A stretch of 52,491 nt of DNA from Lachnospiraceae bacterium (GCA_017620975.1 JAGAUD010000010.1:1-52491); one strand, 5' to 3'; positions 1 through 9,838 are shown, counted from the stretch's first letter. Translations and numbers: made by a program. The notes: generated by a model from the letters alone, not told the origin.

Positions 1-17
1 AAACTTCAAAAAATTAC

Positions 18-46
18 TTGACATACATAAATGAATGTGGTAAAGT
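18..46 (+). promoter_or_regulatory. Sigma-A promoter of tRNA-Leu
   Basis: A perfect -35 box TTGACA (18-23) and a TAAAGT -10 box (41-46) are separated by 17 bp. The tRNA starts 13 bases after the -10 box, so the transcript would need almost no 5' trimming. Confidence 0.75.
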
Positions 47-58
47 AATAGATGCCTT

Positions 59-142
59 GCAGAGATGGCGGAATTGGCAGACGCGCACGGTTCAGGTCCG
101 TGTGGTAGCAATACCATGAGGGTTCAAGTCCCTTTCTCTGCA
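59..142 (+). tRNA. tRNA-Leu (anticodon CAG)
   Basis: The acceptor strands GCAGAGA (59-65) and TCTCTGC (135-141) pair fully. The anticodon loop contains TTCAGGT, giving anticodon CAG, which reads CUG leucine codons. A long variable arm, as expected of a class II tRNA, precedes the T arm GGTTCAAGTCC. The 3' CCA is not encoded; CTA follows the discriminator base A142. The tRNA has its own promoter and terminator, so it is a single-gene unit. Confidence 0.95.
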
Positions 143-149
143 CTAGATG

Positions 150-185
150 AAAGCTTTCAACTGAAGTTGAAGGCTTTTTGTTTTA
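150..185 (+). terminator. Rho-independent terminator after tRNA-Leu
   Basis: An 11-bp stem (151-161 with 166-176, one G:T pair) with a 4-nt loop is followed by a T tract, TTTTTGTTTT. Confidence 0.85.
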
Positions 186-331
186 TGTATTAAAAATTTC
201 TATAATCTTACAAATTTTTCTGTACAGTGATAGTAATCCCGGGTACAATAGGAATATGATGAGATGTAAAAATGTGCGGCAGTTGGGAAGAAAGACCGGT
301 AAGCTGCCGGATGGTTTGGAAAAAGGTAAAA

Positions 332-1657
332 ATGGCAATCAGAGATCAGGCATATATACGAAAAGATTGGTACAAGCTGGATTTGTCAGCGATCGTGTAT
401 CCTACGCTGCAGCGAAGAGATTTTTCGCCGGTATACAGGCTTTCCGTTCTTTTAAAAGAAGAAGTAGATCCTGACATTTTGCAAAAAGCAGTGGATATGA
501 CCATGCCCAGATTCCCTACGTATAAAGCGGCTATCTGTAAAGGGTTGTTCTGGCGGTATCTGGAGCCCAATAACAGGCCGGGGCCGTTTGTACAGCCGGA
601 TGTGAAGAATCCCTGTCAGCCTATGTATTTTAAGGCAAATAACAGATACCTGGTACGGTTTTATTATTATCGCAACAGGTTGTCTCTGGAAGCCCATCAC
701 AGCCTGGGAGATGGAACAGGCGGAATGTGCCTGCTGCAAACGGTGACATCAGTTTATTTGAAACTGAAAGGGCATCCCATAGAGTTTGACAGGGAGAAAG
801 AAAAAGAGCTATTCGTGCTGGATATTGAGGAGCAGCCGGATCCGGAAGAGTTGGAAGATGCGTACATGAAGTATGCCAACGCCAAGGTCTGTCCGCCCAG
901 ACCGGGAGAGAAGACTTATCGGGTGAGAGGGACCAAGGAGACTTTTTATACTTTGAATATCATAGATGGGATTATGTCGTCATCGGAAGTCATGGCTGTG
1001 GCAAAAAGGTATAATGCCACGATTACAGAGTATCTGAATGCGGTGCTTCTGTATGCATTGTTGAAAAAGCAGGAGACGGATCGGCGCATCAGGCTGCGTC
1101 CGGTAAAGATTGCCATGCCGGTGAACTTGAGGAGATTTTTCCCATCGAAGACGCTTAGGAATTTTATTACCATGATTTATCCGGGTATAGACCCCAGGCT
1201 TGGAGAATATAGCTTTGAGGAAATCGTGACTCATGTGCATAATTATATGCGCTATTATATAAATGAAAAATTTCTGCGGGGAGATATTACTACCAATGCA
1301 GCTACTCAGCGCAATCCTTTTATTCGGGTGGTGCCGCTGTTTATTAAGGATTTCGTGGTGAAGCTTTTTTATACCCGGGTGCAGGATCATAATTCCTCGG
1401 CGGGGCTGACTAATATGGGGGCGCTAAAGGTGCCCCAATGCATGAAGCCCTATATCGAGCGGTTCGATATTTGTATGGGGCAGCCATTTTCATCCCGGAC
1501 CAATTGCGCTATCATCAGCTTTGAGGATGTGTTGACTATTAACTTTGCCAGCAGTATCATTGAGGCTGATGTGGAGCGGTATTTCTTCCGCAAACTTGTT
1601 CGGGATGGTATTCATGTAAAAATAGAAAGTAATCGTGAGATGGAGTTGGAGGTGTAG
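332..1657 (+). CDS. Condensation-domain-like (alcohol acetyl-/acyl-) transferase
   Basis: This 441-residue protein belongs to the chloramphenicol-acetyltransferase-like superfamily that includes NRPS condensation domains and alcohol acetyltransferases. The diagnostic HHxxxDG motif is present as HHSLGDG at residues 122-128; its second His is the general base in the family. I see no signal peptide and no carrier-protein domain, so it is a stand-alone enzyme. I chose the ATG at 332 because AAAAGG lies 5 nt upstream; ATGs at 272 and 311 are in frame but have poorer ribosome binding sites. A DUF6320 gene follows 4 nt downstream and then an esterase gene, which suggests a joint role in forming and cleaving an ester. 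The acyl donor and acceptor cannot be read from the sequence. Confidence 0.75.
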   Translation: MAIRDQAYIRKDWYKLDLSAIVYPTLQRRDFSPVYRLSVLLKEEVDPDILQKAVDMTMPRFPTYKAAICKGLFWRYLEPNNRPGPFVQPDVKNPCQPMYFKANNRYLVRFYYYRNRLSLEAHHSLGDGTGGMCLLQTVTSVYLKLKGHPIEFDREKEKELFVLDIEEQPDPEELEDAYMKYANAKVCPPRPGEKTYRVRGTKETFYTLNIIDGIMSSSEVMAVAKRYNATITEYLNAVLLYALLKKQETDRRIRLRPVKIAMPVNLRRFFPSKTLRNFITMIYPGIDPRLGEYSFEEIVTHVHNYMRYYINEKFLRGDITTNAATQRNPFIRVVPLFIKDFVVKLFYTRVQDHNSSAGLTNMGALKVPQCMKPYIERFDICMGQPFSSRTNCAIISFEDVLTINFASSIIEADVERYFFRKLVRDGIHVKIESNREMELEV

Positions 1658-1661
1658 AGTA

Positions 1662-2381
1662 ATGTCTTATTGTGTGAATTGTGGTGTGGAGCTTGAGAAA
1701 TCCTTAAAGAAATGTCCGCTTTGTAATACACCGGTGCTGAATCCCAGGGAGATTATGGGGGATCATGATAAGCCGTTTGGTGCGCCGTCTCCTTTTCCGG
1801 AGGAGAAAGGACAGGTGGAAGTGGTAAAACGTAAAGATGTGGCGATTCTTTTGACTACGGTGGTAGTAGCTACAGCAGTAGTCTGTGGATTGTTGAACCT
1901 GTTGGTATTTCCGGCAACACCATGGTCCCTGGCCATTATCGGCGGATGTGCTTTGCTGTGGGTGATTTTGATCCCAGTGGCGATTTATACCAACCAGGCA
2001 GTCTACACGTCTATCTTGCTGGACGGCCTGGCACTTGGAATTTATCTGTATCTTTTGACGTATATGACGCCGGGAAATGTCTGGTTCCGAAAGCTTGGCC
2101 TGCCTATTGTGGTATTGGTTACGGTGGTCATTGAACTTTTTGTGCTTTGCCTGCGGAAGCTGCCCAGATCTTTTTTGACCATGGCGCTGTATGCATTTTC
2201 GGCACTGGCTGTTCTGTGCATTGGGCTGGAAATCCTGATTGACCGATTCGTGAGGGAGGAAGTGATGCTGGGCTGGTCAGCGATTGTGCTGACAGTGTGC
2301 ATCATTGTTGACGTTACGATCATTACGTTGCTTTCCAGAAAGCAGCTGCGGAATGCGGTGAGGAGAAGATTGCATTTTTAG
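1662..2381 (+). CDS. DUF6320 family zinc-ribbon membrane protein
   Basis: The 239-residue protein opens with a short zinc ribbon (C4xxC7 and C18xxC21). A charged linker and then about six hydrophobic segments covering residues ~65-230 follow, separated by short loops. This layout matches what I know as DUF6320, whose function is not known. The ATG at 1662 sits 4 nt after the stop of the acyltransferase gene, so translation is probably coupled. An upstream in-frame GTG at 1635 would overlap that gene and give a less natural N-terminus. The conserved zinc ribbon at the very start argues for the ATG. Confidence 0.75.
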   Translation: MSYCVNCGVELEKSLKKCPLCNTPVLNPREIMGDHDKPFGAPSPFPEEKGQVEVVKRKDVAILLTTVVVATAVVCGLLNLLVFPATPWSLAIIGGCALLWVILIPVAIYTNQAVYTSILLDGLALGIYLYLLTYMTPGNVWFRKLGLPIVVLVTVVIELFVLCLRKLPRSFLTMALYAFSALAVLCIGLEILIDRFVREEVMLGWSAIVLTVCIIVDVTIITLLSRKQLRNAVRRRLHF

Positions 2382-2422
2382 CGATTGAACGAGCGGGCTT
2401 TTTGTTTGAGACTGGAGGATGA

Positions 2423-3316
2423 ATGAAAGAAACGAAGAAAAATCAAAACTTGCTGCAGATAATTAAACGAGTACACGGTATGGTAGATAATACGGATATT
2501 GAAAAGTGCAGGCAGTCTCAGGAGCATATTGGTGCGATTCTGAGTAATTCGAAAGAGCTTTCTTACCGGGAGGTAGATATTGATGGAATGTATGGAGAGT
2601 GGGTTAGTGTGAATCGCCCTCATATGAAGAAATATGTCATCTTGTATTGTCACGGCGGTGGATTTTCCACAGGAAGCAGCGTGTATGCAAGGACGTTGAC
2701 CTCCAAATTGGCCATGTCTACCTCTATGGATGTGCTTAGCTTTGACTATGGGTTGGCTCCGGAGCATCCTTATCCGGCAGCCCTGGAGGATGCCGTAAAA
2801 GCCTGGAATTATCTGATGCTTTTAGGATACGGAGCCAGAGATGTGATTGTAGCGGGAGATTCTGCCGGAGGAAATCTGGCGCTTGTGCTGACTTTTTGGC
2901 TGAAAGAGCAAAAGCGTCTGCTTCCCGGGGGATTGGTGCTTTTGTCGCCTTGGACTGACTTAACTTCCTCGGGAAAGTCCCATGAGGTGAGAGCGGAAAT
3001 GGATCCCGTACTGGATGAAGAATATTTGAACCGCATGATAAAGGCCTATGCGGAGGGACAGGAATTAAGAGATCCTTTTATTTCTCCGCTGTTCGGGGAG
3101 TTTGATGGATTTCCGTCTACTTATATCCAGGTGGGAGAAAATGAGATTCTGCTGAGCGATTCCACTCGCCTGCACAAGAAGATGGTGGAGGCTAATGTGC
3201 CTGTGAGACTGGAACGGTTTGAGGGAATGTGGCATGTATTTCAGATGTCGCCTTTTAAGATTGCTTATGATGCCATGGAGCGTATTGCAGAGTTCATTTT
3301 CGAAATTTGTCGATAA
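2423..3316 (+). CDS. Alpha/beta hydrolase, HSL-type esterase
   Basis: The 297-residue protein has the hormone-sensitive-lipase family signatures: the oxyanion-hole motif HGGG (from His77), the nucleophile elbow GDSAGG with Ser147, and a C-terminal His271 in MWHVF. The acid residue probably lies in the VGENEILLSD segment. No signal peptide is seen, so a cytoplasmic carboxylesterase acting on short or medium acyl esters or acetylated compounds is likely. GGAGG at 2414-2418 precedes the ATG. It is the third gene of the cluster with the HHxxxDG acyltransferase and DUF6320, 41 nt downstream of the latter. The substrate is not predictable. Confidence 0.85.
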   Translation: MKETKKNQNLLQIIKRVHGMVDNTDIEKCRQSQEHIGAILSNSKELSYREVDIDGMYGEWVSVNRPHMKKYVILYCHGGGFSTGSSVYARTLTSKLAMSTSMDVLSFDYGLAPEHPYPAALEDAVKAWNYLMLLGYGARDVIVAGDSAGGNLALVLTFWLKEQKRLLPGGLVLLSPWTDLTSSGKSHEVRAEMDPVLDEEYLNRMIKAYAEGQELRDPFISPLFGEFDGFPSTYIQVGENEILLSDSTRLHKKMVEANVPVRLERFEGMWHVFQMSPFKIAYDAMERIAEFIFEICR

Positions 3317-3415
3317 AGAAAAAAAGGAATTTCGGGATTTCCACAGAATATTGATAATAAGAGTGTTGGATTGGTTTCTTATGGCCGGTACGGGTACGGC
3401 TGTTTGGAGGTCGGT

Positions 3416-4420
3416 ATGACAATTAGAGAAAGTCTGGAATTACGTGAGAAGGAGATATTGAGTCCCTATGCCATGTTCAGCGTGGACTCCAAGGGGCGTG
3501 TCAGACCTGAGAATCAGGATGATATCAGGCCTGTTTTTCAAAGGGACAGGGACAGAATCATCCATTGTAAAGCATTCCGAAGGCTGAAAGATAAGACGCA
3601 GGTGTTCCTTACGCCGGAAGGAGACCATTATCGGACGCGTCTGACCCATACGCTTGAGGTATCGCAGAATGCAAGAACAATAGCCAAAGCCCTGAGACTT
3701 AATGAAGAGCTGGTGGAAGCCATTGCCCTGGGACATGATCTTGGGCATACACCCTTCGGGCATGCAGGGGAGCGAGCGCTCAACCGGGTGTGTCCTTATG
3801 GGTTTGAACATAGCTCCCAGAGCGTGCGCACTGTAGATAAGCTGGAGAAGAACGGCAATGGACTGAATTTGACTTACGAGGTGCGGGATGGTATTCTGAA
3901 CCATCAGACGATCGGTAAGCCGCATACCCTGGAAGGGAAAGTAGTGCGGCTGTCGGATAAGATTGCTTATATCCATCACGATATGGATGATGCTGTGCGG
4001 GCAGGTATCTTAAAGGAAAGTGATGTGCCGAAGGACATCAGAGAGATTCTGGGGGATACGCCCAACAAGCGGCTGAGTTGTTTCATCCATGATGTTATCG
4101 TTACCAGCATGGACAGGAATGATATCCGGATGTCGGATACGGTTGGAGATGCCATGAAACGGCTGCGCCAGTTCATGTTCGACAGGGTATATCAGAATCC
4201 GGAGGCCAAGAGCGAGGAGGGCAAGGCGGAGATGCTGATGGAGACACTATATCAGCATTTCCTGAAGAATCTGGATGACCTTCCGGATGAGCACCTGAAG
4301 CTTTTATCTGAAGGAGAGCCCAGGGAAAAGGTGGTTTGCGATTATGTGGGTGCCATGAGTGACAGGTTTGCCATTGCTACTTATGAAGAAATCTATATTC
4401 CCAAATCATGGCCTTGTTAA
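3416..4420 (+). CDS. dgt: Deoxyguanosinetriphosphate triphosphohydrolase-like protein (HD superfamily)
   Basis: This 334-residue HD-domain phosphohydrolase is related to Dgt, which splits dNTPs (dGTP in the model enzyme) into nucleoside and tripolyphosphate. The metal-binding signatures are visible in LTHTLEVSQ, GHDLGHTPFGH and the later DKIAYIHHDMDD segment. The N-terminal RDRDRIIHCKAFRRLKDKTQVF block is typical of the family. The ATG at 3416 is preceded by GGAGGTCGGT. A longer frame opening with TTG at 3371 lacks a ribosome site. The gene lies 29 nt before dnaG, an arrangement common in clostridia that couples a dNTP-lowering enzyme to primase and the housekeeping sigma factor. Confidence 0.9.
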   Translation: MTIRESLELREKEILSPYAMFSVDSKGRVRPENQDDIRPVFQRDRDRIIHCKAFRRLKDKTQVFLTPEGDHYRTRLTHTLEVSQNARTIAKALRLNEELVEAIALGHDLGHTPFGHAGERALNRVCPYGFEHSSQSVRTVDKLEKNGNGLNLTYEVRDGILNHQTIGKPHTLEGKVVRLSDKIAYIHHDMDDAVRAGILKESDVPKDIREILGDTPNKRLSCFIHDVIVTSMDRNDIRMSDTVGDAMKRLRQFMFDRVYQNPEAKSEEGKAEMLMETLYQHFLKNLDDLPDEHLKLLSEGEPREKVVCDYVGAMSDRFAIATYEEIYIPKSWPC

Positions 4421-4449
4421 TGTAGGAATAGATAAGGAGTTGTTACTTA

Positions 4450-6222
4450 ATGTTTTATCCGGAAGAGCTTGTGGAAGAAGTCAGAATGAAGAACGATATC
4501 GTGGATGTGATTTCCGGATATGTCAGGCTGCAGAAGAAAGGGAGCAACCATTGGGGGTTATGCCCTTTTCATAATGAGAAATCACCATCCTTTGCGGTGT
4601 CCGGGAACAAGCAGATGTACCACTGCTTTGGCTGCGGTGTCAGCGGGAACGTGTACACGTTCATCATGAGTTATGAAAATTATACATTTCCGGAGGCAGT
4701 GAAGATGCTGGCAGGCCGGGCGGGGGTAAATCTGCCGGAAGTGGAATACACGGAGGAGATGCGCCGCAAGGAGAATAAGCGTGCCAGACTTTTAGCGGTC
4801 AATAAGGAAGCTGCCAAGTTCTTTTATTATCAGCTGCGTACTCCGCGCGGAGAGATTGGTTTGCAGTATCTGAAGAAGAGGGAACTGACCGAAGAGACCA
4901 TGAAGAAGTTCGGGCTGGGCTATGCCGGGAAGAACGGCACGGATCTGGTACAATATCTTAGACAGAAAGGATTTGAAGATGAACTGATCAAGGAAGCAGG
5001 GCTTGCCGGTTTCTCGGAGACGAGAGGACTTTCCAGCCAGTTCTGGAACAGGGTCATGTTCCCAATCCAGGATATTAACCACCGTGTCATCGGTTTCGGA
5101 GGAAGAGTCATGGGAGACGGTGAACCCAAGTATCTGAACTCTCCGGAGACACCTGTTTTTGATAAAAGGAGAAATTTGTACGGGATGAATTTTGCCCGTA
5201 CTGCCCGCAGCGGGAATATTATCCTCTGCGAGGGTTATATGGATGTCATCGCCATGCAGCAGGCAGGCTTTACTCAGGCGGTAGCCAGTCTGGGCACCGC
5301 GTTTACTTCGGAGCAGGCAAGTCTTCTGCACCGCTATACCGAGAATGTGCTGTTGGCTTACGACAGTGACGGTGCCGGTGTGAAAGCGGCACTTCGGGGC
5401 ATAGGTATTTTGAGGGAAGCGGGTTTGTCGGCCAAGGTCATCAACATGCAGCCGTACAAGGATCCGGATGAATTTATGAAAAATCTGGGAAAAGATGCTT
5501 TCCAAGAGCGAATAGACCAGGCAGAGAACAGCTTTTTCTTCGAAATCAGAATATTGGAGAGAGGTTATGACTTGAAGGATCCCGAGTCCAAGACCAGGTT
5601 CTACCGGGAGATTGCCAAGAAGCTGTGCAGCTTTTCAGAAGAGGTGGAACGGGAGAATTATCTGCAGGCGGTGGCAGAGAAATATGCCGTCGGCGCAGAC
5701 AATCTGCGGAAGCTTGTGATCGGATATGCTTCTCAGACAGGGCTTGTGCGGCCGATAGAGCGGCCGAAATCCGGGGTGCAGCAGAAGAACTCTCCTCAGG
5801 AGAGCAGGAAGAAGTCTCAGAGGCTTTTATTAACCTGGATGACGGACGAGCCCGGTGTCTATCAGAAAATCAAACGATATATCTCCCCGGAAGATTTTAC
5901 CGAGGATTTATATAAACAGGTTGCTGTCAGGCTGTTTTCAGATCTGGACAAAGGCAACTACAATCCGGCGGGCATCATTAGTATGTTTACGGATGAAGAG
6001 GAGCAGAGGGAGGCTGCTTCCCTGTTCAATACCAATCTGCCGGCGCTGGAGACGAAGCAGGAGAAGGAAAAAGCATTCCGCGATATTCTGCTTGCGGTAA
6101 AGCGTAACAGCTATGAATATTATACATCAAAGCTGGGGACAGATGTGAATGCGCTGAAACAGGTAATTGAGGGCAAGAAAGCACTGGAAGAGCTTGCAAA
6201 AGCGCATATTTCACTGGATTAA
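4450..6222 (+). CDS. dnaG: DNA primase
   Basis: The 590-residue protein synthesises RNA primers at the replication fork. The CHC2 zinc finger (Cys38, His41, Cys59, Cys62) is complete. The catalytic core and Toprim domain follow, with the Toprim acidic motifs in ILCEGYMDVIA and LAYDSDGAG. The C-terminal region (about 430-590) is the helicase-binding domain that contacts DnaB-type helicase. Length is normal for the family. The gene sits between dgt and rpoD, the Gram-positive version of the macromolecular synthesis operon. Confidence 0.97.
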   Translation: MFYPEELVEEVRMKNDIVDVISGYVRLQKKGSNHWGLCPFHNEKSPSFAVSGNKQMYHCFGCGVSGNVYTFIMSYENYTFPEAVKMLAGRAGVNLPEVEYTEEMRRKENKRARLLAVNKEAAKFFYYQLRTPRGEIGLQYLKKRELTEETMKKFGLGYAGKNGTDLVQYLRQKGFEDELIKEAGLAGFSETRGLSSQFWNRVMFPIQDINHRVIGFGGRVMGDGEPKYLNSPETPVFDKRRNLYGMNFARTARSGNIILCEGYMDVIAMQQAGFTQAVASLGTAFTSEQASLLHRYTENVLLAYDSDGAGVKAALRGIGILREAGLSAKVINMQPYKDPDEFMKNLGKDAFQERIDQAENSFFFEIRILERGYDLKDPESKTRFYREIAKKLCSFSEEVERENYLQAVAEKYAVGADNLRKLVIGYASQTGLVRPIERPKSGVQQKNSPQESRKKSQRLLLTWMTDEPGVYQKIKRYISPEDFTEDLYKQVAVRLFSDLDKGNYNPAGIISMFTDEEEQREAASLFNTNLPALETKQEKEKAFRDILLAVKRNSYEYYTSKLGTDVNALKQVIEGKKALEELAKAHISLD

Positions 6223-6260
6223 GGTTAAAATGATACAATAGGAAGGATGGAACCACGAAA

Positions 6261-7373
6261 ATGGATGAAAACACACAGGCAAAATTTGAACAGAAGGTAA
6301 AAGATCTTCTGGCTATGGCGAAAAAGAAGAAAAATGTGCTGGAATATCAGGAAATAAGCGATTTTTTCTCAGACATGCCCCTGGAGGAGGAACAGTTCGA
6401 GAGGATTCTGGATGCACTGGAGCAGAGTAATGTAGATGTGCTGCGTATCACCGAGGAGGATGATCTGGGGGATGAGCCTATTATCCTGTCTGAGGAAGAT
6501 GATCTGGACGTTGAAAATCTGGATCTGAGCATCCCTGAGGGCATCAGTCTGGAAGACCCGGTTCGTATGTATCTGAAGGAAATCGGTAAGGTGCCCCTTC
6601 TGAGCGCTGAGGAAGAAATCGAACTGGCTAAGAGAATGGAGCTGGGTGACCAGGATGCCAAGAAGAGGCTGGCTGAAGCCAACTTGCGTCTGGTAGTCAG
6701 CATTGCCAAGAGATATGTTGGACGCGGTATGCTTTTCCTGGATCTGATTCAGGAAGGTAACCTGGGTCTTATTAAAGCTGTAGAAAAATTTGATTATCGG
6801 AAAGGATATAAGTTCTCTACTTATGCTACCTGGTGGATCCGTCAGGCGATTACAAGAGCTATTGCAGATCAGGCCAGAACCATCCGTATTCCTGTGCATA
6901 TGGTGGAGACTATTAACAAGCTGATTCGCGTTAGTCGTCAGCTGCTGCAGGAGTTGGGAAGAGAACCGTCTCCTGAGGAGATTGCTGACGAGATGAACAT
7001 GCCGGTAGAGCGTGTGCGTGAAATTTTGAAGATCAGCCAGGAGCCTGTGTCTTTGGAGACTCCTATCGGTGAAGAGGAGGACAGCCATCTGGGTGATTTC
7101 ATTCAGGATGACAATGTACCGATACCTTCTGATGCTGCTGCATTTACCTTGTTAAAAGAGCAGCTGGTAGAGGTTCTGGGAACTTTGACAGAGAGAGAGC
7201 AGAAAGTGCTTCGTCTGCGTTTTGGTCTGGATGATGGACGTGCCCGTACCCTGGAGGAAGTTGGTAAGGAATTTAATGTTACCCGTGAGCGTATTCGTCA
7301 GATCGAGGCCAAGGCACTCAGAAAGCTTCGTCATCCCAGCCGCAGCCGTAAGCTGAAGGATTATCTGGATTAA
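6261..7373 (+). CDS. rpoD: RNA polymerase primary sigma factor (sigma-A / RpoD)
   Basis: The 370-residue protein carries all expected parts: an acidic region 1.1 (residues ~1-95), region 1.2 ([11 protein letters not shown]), region 2 with the -10 recognition helix ([15 protein letters not shown]), region 3, and region 4.2 with its HTH ([20 protein letters not shown]). Length matches the short Firmicutes form without the large non-conserved insert. The ATG at 6261 follows a GGAAGGATGG stretch. It is separated from dnaG by 38 nt and is very likely co-transcribed with it. The sigma-A consensus promoters found throughout this window are its expected targets. Confidence 0.97.
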   Translation: MDENTQAKFEQKVKDLLAMAKKKKNVLEYQEISDFFSDMPLEEEQFERILDALEQSNVDVLRITEEDDLGDEPIILSEEDDLDVENLDLSIPEGISLEDPVRMYLKEIGKVPLLSAEEEIELAKRMELGDQDAKKRLAEANLRLVVSIAKRYVGRGMLFLDLIQEGNLGLIKAVEKFDYRKGYKFSTYATWWIRQAITRAIADQARTIRIPVHMVETINKLIRVSRQLLQELGREPSPEEIADEMNMPVERVREILKISQEPVSLETPIGEEEDSHLGDFIQDDNVPIPSDAAAFTLLKEQLVEVLGTLTEREQKVLRLRFGLDDGRARTLEEVGKEFNVTRERIRQIEAKALRKLRHPSRSRKLKDYLD

Positions 7374-7391
7374 GCGGGCGCGGGTGAAGCT

Positions 7392-8129
7392 ATGAGCAGC
7401 GAAAAAAAAGCGGACAGCGGCAAGGTGATGAGAAAAGAAGTGGAGCTTTCTGCCAGGTTAAAAGCACTGGCTGACATGGTGACACCCGGTAACAGGGTCT
7501 GTGATGTGGGCTGTGACCACGGTTATCTGTCCATTTATCTGGTACAGAAGAAGATCAGTCCCCGTGTAATCGCCATGGATGTCCGGACAGGCCCTTTGTC
7601 AAGATGTACGGAGCATGTCATGCAATATGGGCTGGAGCAGTACATAGAGCAGAGGCTGTCGGACGGACTGGAAGCGCTTGCTCCCGGGGAGGCAGACACG
7701 GTTGTCTGTGCCGGAATGGGCGGCAGGCTGATGCAGGCCATCCTCACAAGGCAGCAGGAGACTGCAAAAAGCTTAAAGGAATTGATTCTGCAGCCGCAGT
7801 CGGAGGTCATGGCTTTCAGGGAATTCTTAAGAAGTCAGGGATATCGGACTGTGGAAGAGAATATGATTGAAGAGGAAGGAAAATTCTATCCCATGATGAA
7901 GGTGGTTCCGGGGGAGACGCCTATTCCTTGTGAGAATCCTCTTTATGACAGATTTGGGGAACTTCTGTTAAAAGAAGCGAATCCGGTGCTCCTGCGTTTC
8001 CTGGAATATCGCAAATGTGTGCTTATGACAATTCGGAAAAGTGCCTGCGGAGCAGAAGAGAGGGTACGAGATATCGATAGGGAACTTGCAGATATTGACA
8101 GTGCATTTGACATGTGTGAGTATAAGTAA
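7392..8129 (+). CDS. trmK: tRNA (adenine22-N1)-methyltransferase, TrmK family
   Basis: This is a class I SAM-dependent methyltransferase of 245 residues with the glycine-rich motif I in CDVGCDHGYLSIYL and the motif IV-like segment VVCAGMGGRLM, both characteristic of TrmK (YqfN). The family methylates N1 of A22 in tRNA. The C-terminal part is helical. The start is uncertain. The ATG at 7392 has a poor ribosome site, while an in-frame ATG at 7428 follows AAGGTG and would give the N-terminus more usual for TrmK. The gene directly follows rpoD (18 nt), which is the usual clostridial context for trmK. Confidence 0.85.
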   Translation: MSSEKKADSGKVMRKEVELSARLKALADMVTPGNRVCDVGCDHGYLSIYLVQKKISPRVIAMDVRTGPLSRCTEHVMQYGLEQYIEQRLSDGLEALAPGEADTVVCAGMGGRLMQAILTRQQETAKSLKELILQPQSEVMAFREFLRSQGYRTVEENMIEEEGKFYPMMKVVPGETPIPCENPLYDRFGELLLKEANPVLLRFLEYRKCVLMTIRKSACGAEERVRDIDRELADIDSAFDMCEYK

Positions 8130-8156
8130 CTATGTATAGAAAGGTTGGAGAAATGT

Positions 8157-9812
8157 ATGGTTACAGTAACGATAGACGGTAAAGAGAAACAGTACCCGCA
8201 GGGGACAACATATGAAGTCATAGCCAATGAGTATCAGGAGCAGTATGGCGGTATGATTGCTCTGGTGGCATCCAATGGTAAGATCAGAGAATTGTTTAAG
8301 AAAGCGAAGAAAGATTGTACTGTGACTTTTTTTACATTAAAAGATGATGTGGGCCACAAGACGTACGTGCGTGCGGCTACCATGATGTTCTTAAAGGCAG
8401 TGCAGGATCTTTTCGGAAGAGAGAACGCTCAGAAATGCCGGGTGGAATTTACTATAGGAAACGGCTATTATATCAGTGTTGGGGATGCAGCCTTGTCCAC
8501 AGCTGAGAATGCCGACAGAATCTGCAAACGGATGAAAGAGCTTCAGGACAGCCGGATACCTTTTATGAAAAAGTCCTATCCTCTTGGTGATGCCATGGAT
8601 CTGTTCAGAGAGCAGGGTATGGAAGACAAGGAGAAACTGTTTCGTTATCGACGCAGTTCATTTGTAAATATCTATGAACTGGACGGTTATTACGATTATT
8701 ATTACGGGTATATGATGCCTAATACGGGTTATGTGAAATGGTTTGATGTGATAGATTACGAGGGCGGCTTCATGCTGCTTTTGCCTACCAAGAAAGAGCC
8801 TTGCAGTGTAGGGCCTTTTAAGGAGCAGAAGAAGCTGTTTGCCACATTAACGGAATCTGAGAAATGGGGCAGGGAAGTGGGTCTGGAGACTGTGGGTGAC
8901 TTGAACAATCAGATCTGCAGCGGTTCTTTAAGTGATATGATTCTTGTGCAGGAGGCTCAACAGGAGCGTAAAATAGGAGAGATTGCCAAAGATATTGCGG
9001 CCAGGGGCGGCGTAAAGTTCGTTATGATCGCAGGACCTTCCTCTTCCGGCAAGACCACATTTTCCCATCGGTTGTCTATTCAGCTGCGTACATTAGGTCT
9101 GGTGCCTCATCCTATCGCGTTGGACGACTACTTTGTAAACAGAGAACTGACACCCAGGGATGAGAATGGTGACTATAATTTCGAGTGCCTGGAAGCCATT
9201 GATGTCAAACAGTTTAATGAGGATATGAGCAGGCTTCTTAGTGGCGAGACTGTGGAGCTTCCTACCTTTAACTTTAAGACAGGTAAGCGGGAATATAACG
9301 GAAAATTCAAGAAGCTGGGGCCGGAGGATATTCTTGTGATAGAGGGTATTCACGGACTGAACGAAAAGACTTCCTATTCTCTGCCCAACGAAAGCAAATA
9401 TAAGATTTATATCAGTGCTCTTACTAATATTAATATCGATGAACACAATCGGATTCCTACCACGGACGGCAGATTGCTTCGCCGCATGGTCAGAGATGCC
9501 CGTACTCGCGGTACCGGTGCCAGAAGAACCATTGAAATGTGGCCTTCCGTGCGCAGAGGCGAAGAAGAGAACATCTTCCCTTTCCAGGAGGAAGCGGATG
9601 CTATGTTCAATTCTGTGCTGATTTATGAACTGGCGGTGCTGAAACAATACGCAGAGCCTTTGTTGTTTGGCATCACAAAGGATATGCCGGAGTATTATGA
9701 AGCTAAGCGATTACTCAAATTCCTGGAATATTTCCTGGGGGTGAGCAGTGAGCCGATTCCAAACAATTCTATTTGCAGAGAATTCGTGGGCGGTAGTTGT
9801 TTCCACGCGTAG
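8157..9812 (+). CDS. TGS/ThrRS-like nucleoside kinase (uridine kinase family)
   Basis: The 551-residue protein combines an N-terminal TGS domain and a threonyl-tRNA-synthetase-like editing region (residues ~1-230) with a C-terminal uridine-kinase/phosphoribulokinase-type P-loop domain. The Walker A sequence is GPSSSGKTTF, and IALDDYF and LVIEGIHGLN are further kinase motifs. Such proteins are annotated as nucleoside kinases in Firmicutes; the real substrate of this subgroup is not settled. I used ATG 8157, with GGAG at 8147-8150 and a 6-nt spacer; an in-frame TTG at 8145 overlaps that ribosome site. It is separated from trmK by 27 nt and is probably the last gene of that transcript. Confidence 0.85.
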   Translation: MVTVTIDGKEKQYPQGTTYEVIANEYQEQYGGMIALVASNGKIRELFKKAKKDCTVTFFTLKDDVGHKTYVRAATMMFLKAVQDLFGRENAQKCRVEFTIGNGYYISVGDAALSTAENADRICKRMKELQDSRIPFMKKSYPLGDAMDLFREQGMEDKEKLFRYRRSSFVNIYELDGYYDYYYGYMMPNTGYVKWFDVIDYEGGFMLLLPTKKEPCSVGPFKEQKKLFATLTESEKWGREVGLETVGDLNNQICSGSLSDMILVQEAQQERKIGEIAKDIAARGGVKFVMIAGPSSSGKTTFSHRLSIQLRTLGLVPHPIALDDYFVNRELTPRDENGDYNFECLEAIDVKQFNEDMSRLLSGETVELPTFNFKTGKREYNGKFKKLGPEDILVIEGIHGLNEKTSYSLPNESKYKIYISALTNINIDEHNRIPTTDGRLLRRMVRDARTRGTGARRTIEMWPSVRRGEEENIFPFQEEADAMFNSVLIYELAVLKQYAEPLLFGITKDMPEYYEAKRLLKFLEYFLGVSSEPIPNNSICREFVGGSCFHA

Positions 9813-9838
9813 TGTGTCACTTGTTTTGGACAGCGACG

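Noticed and set aside
8145..8156. TTG start for the nucleoside kinase
   Set aside because: This TTG lies within the GGTTGGAG ribosome site of the ATG at 8157.
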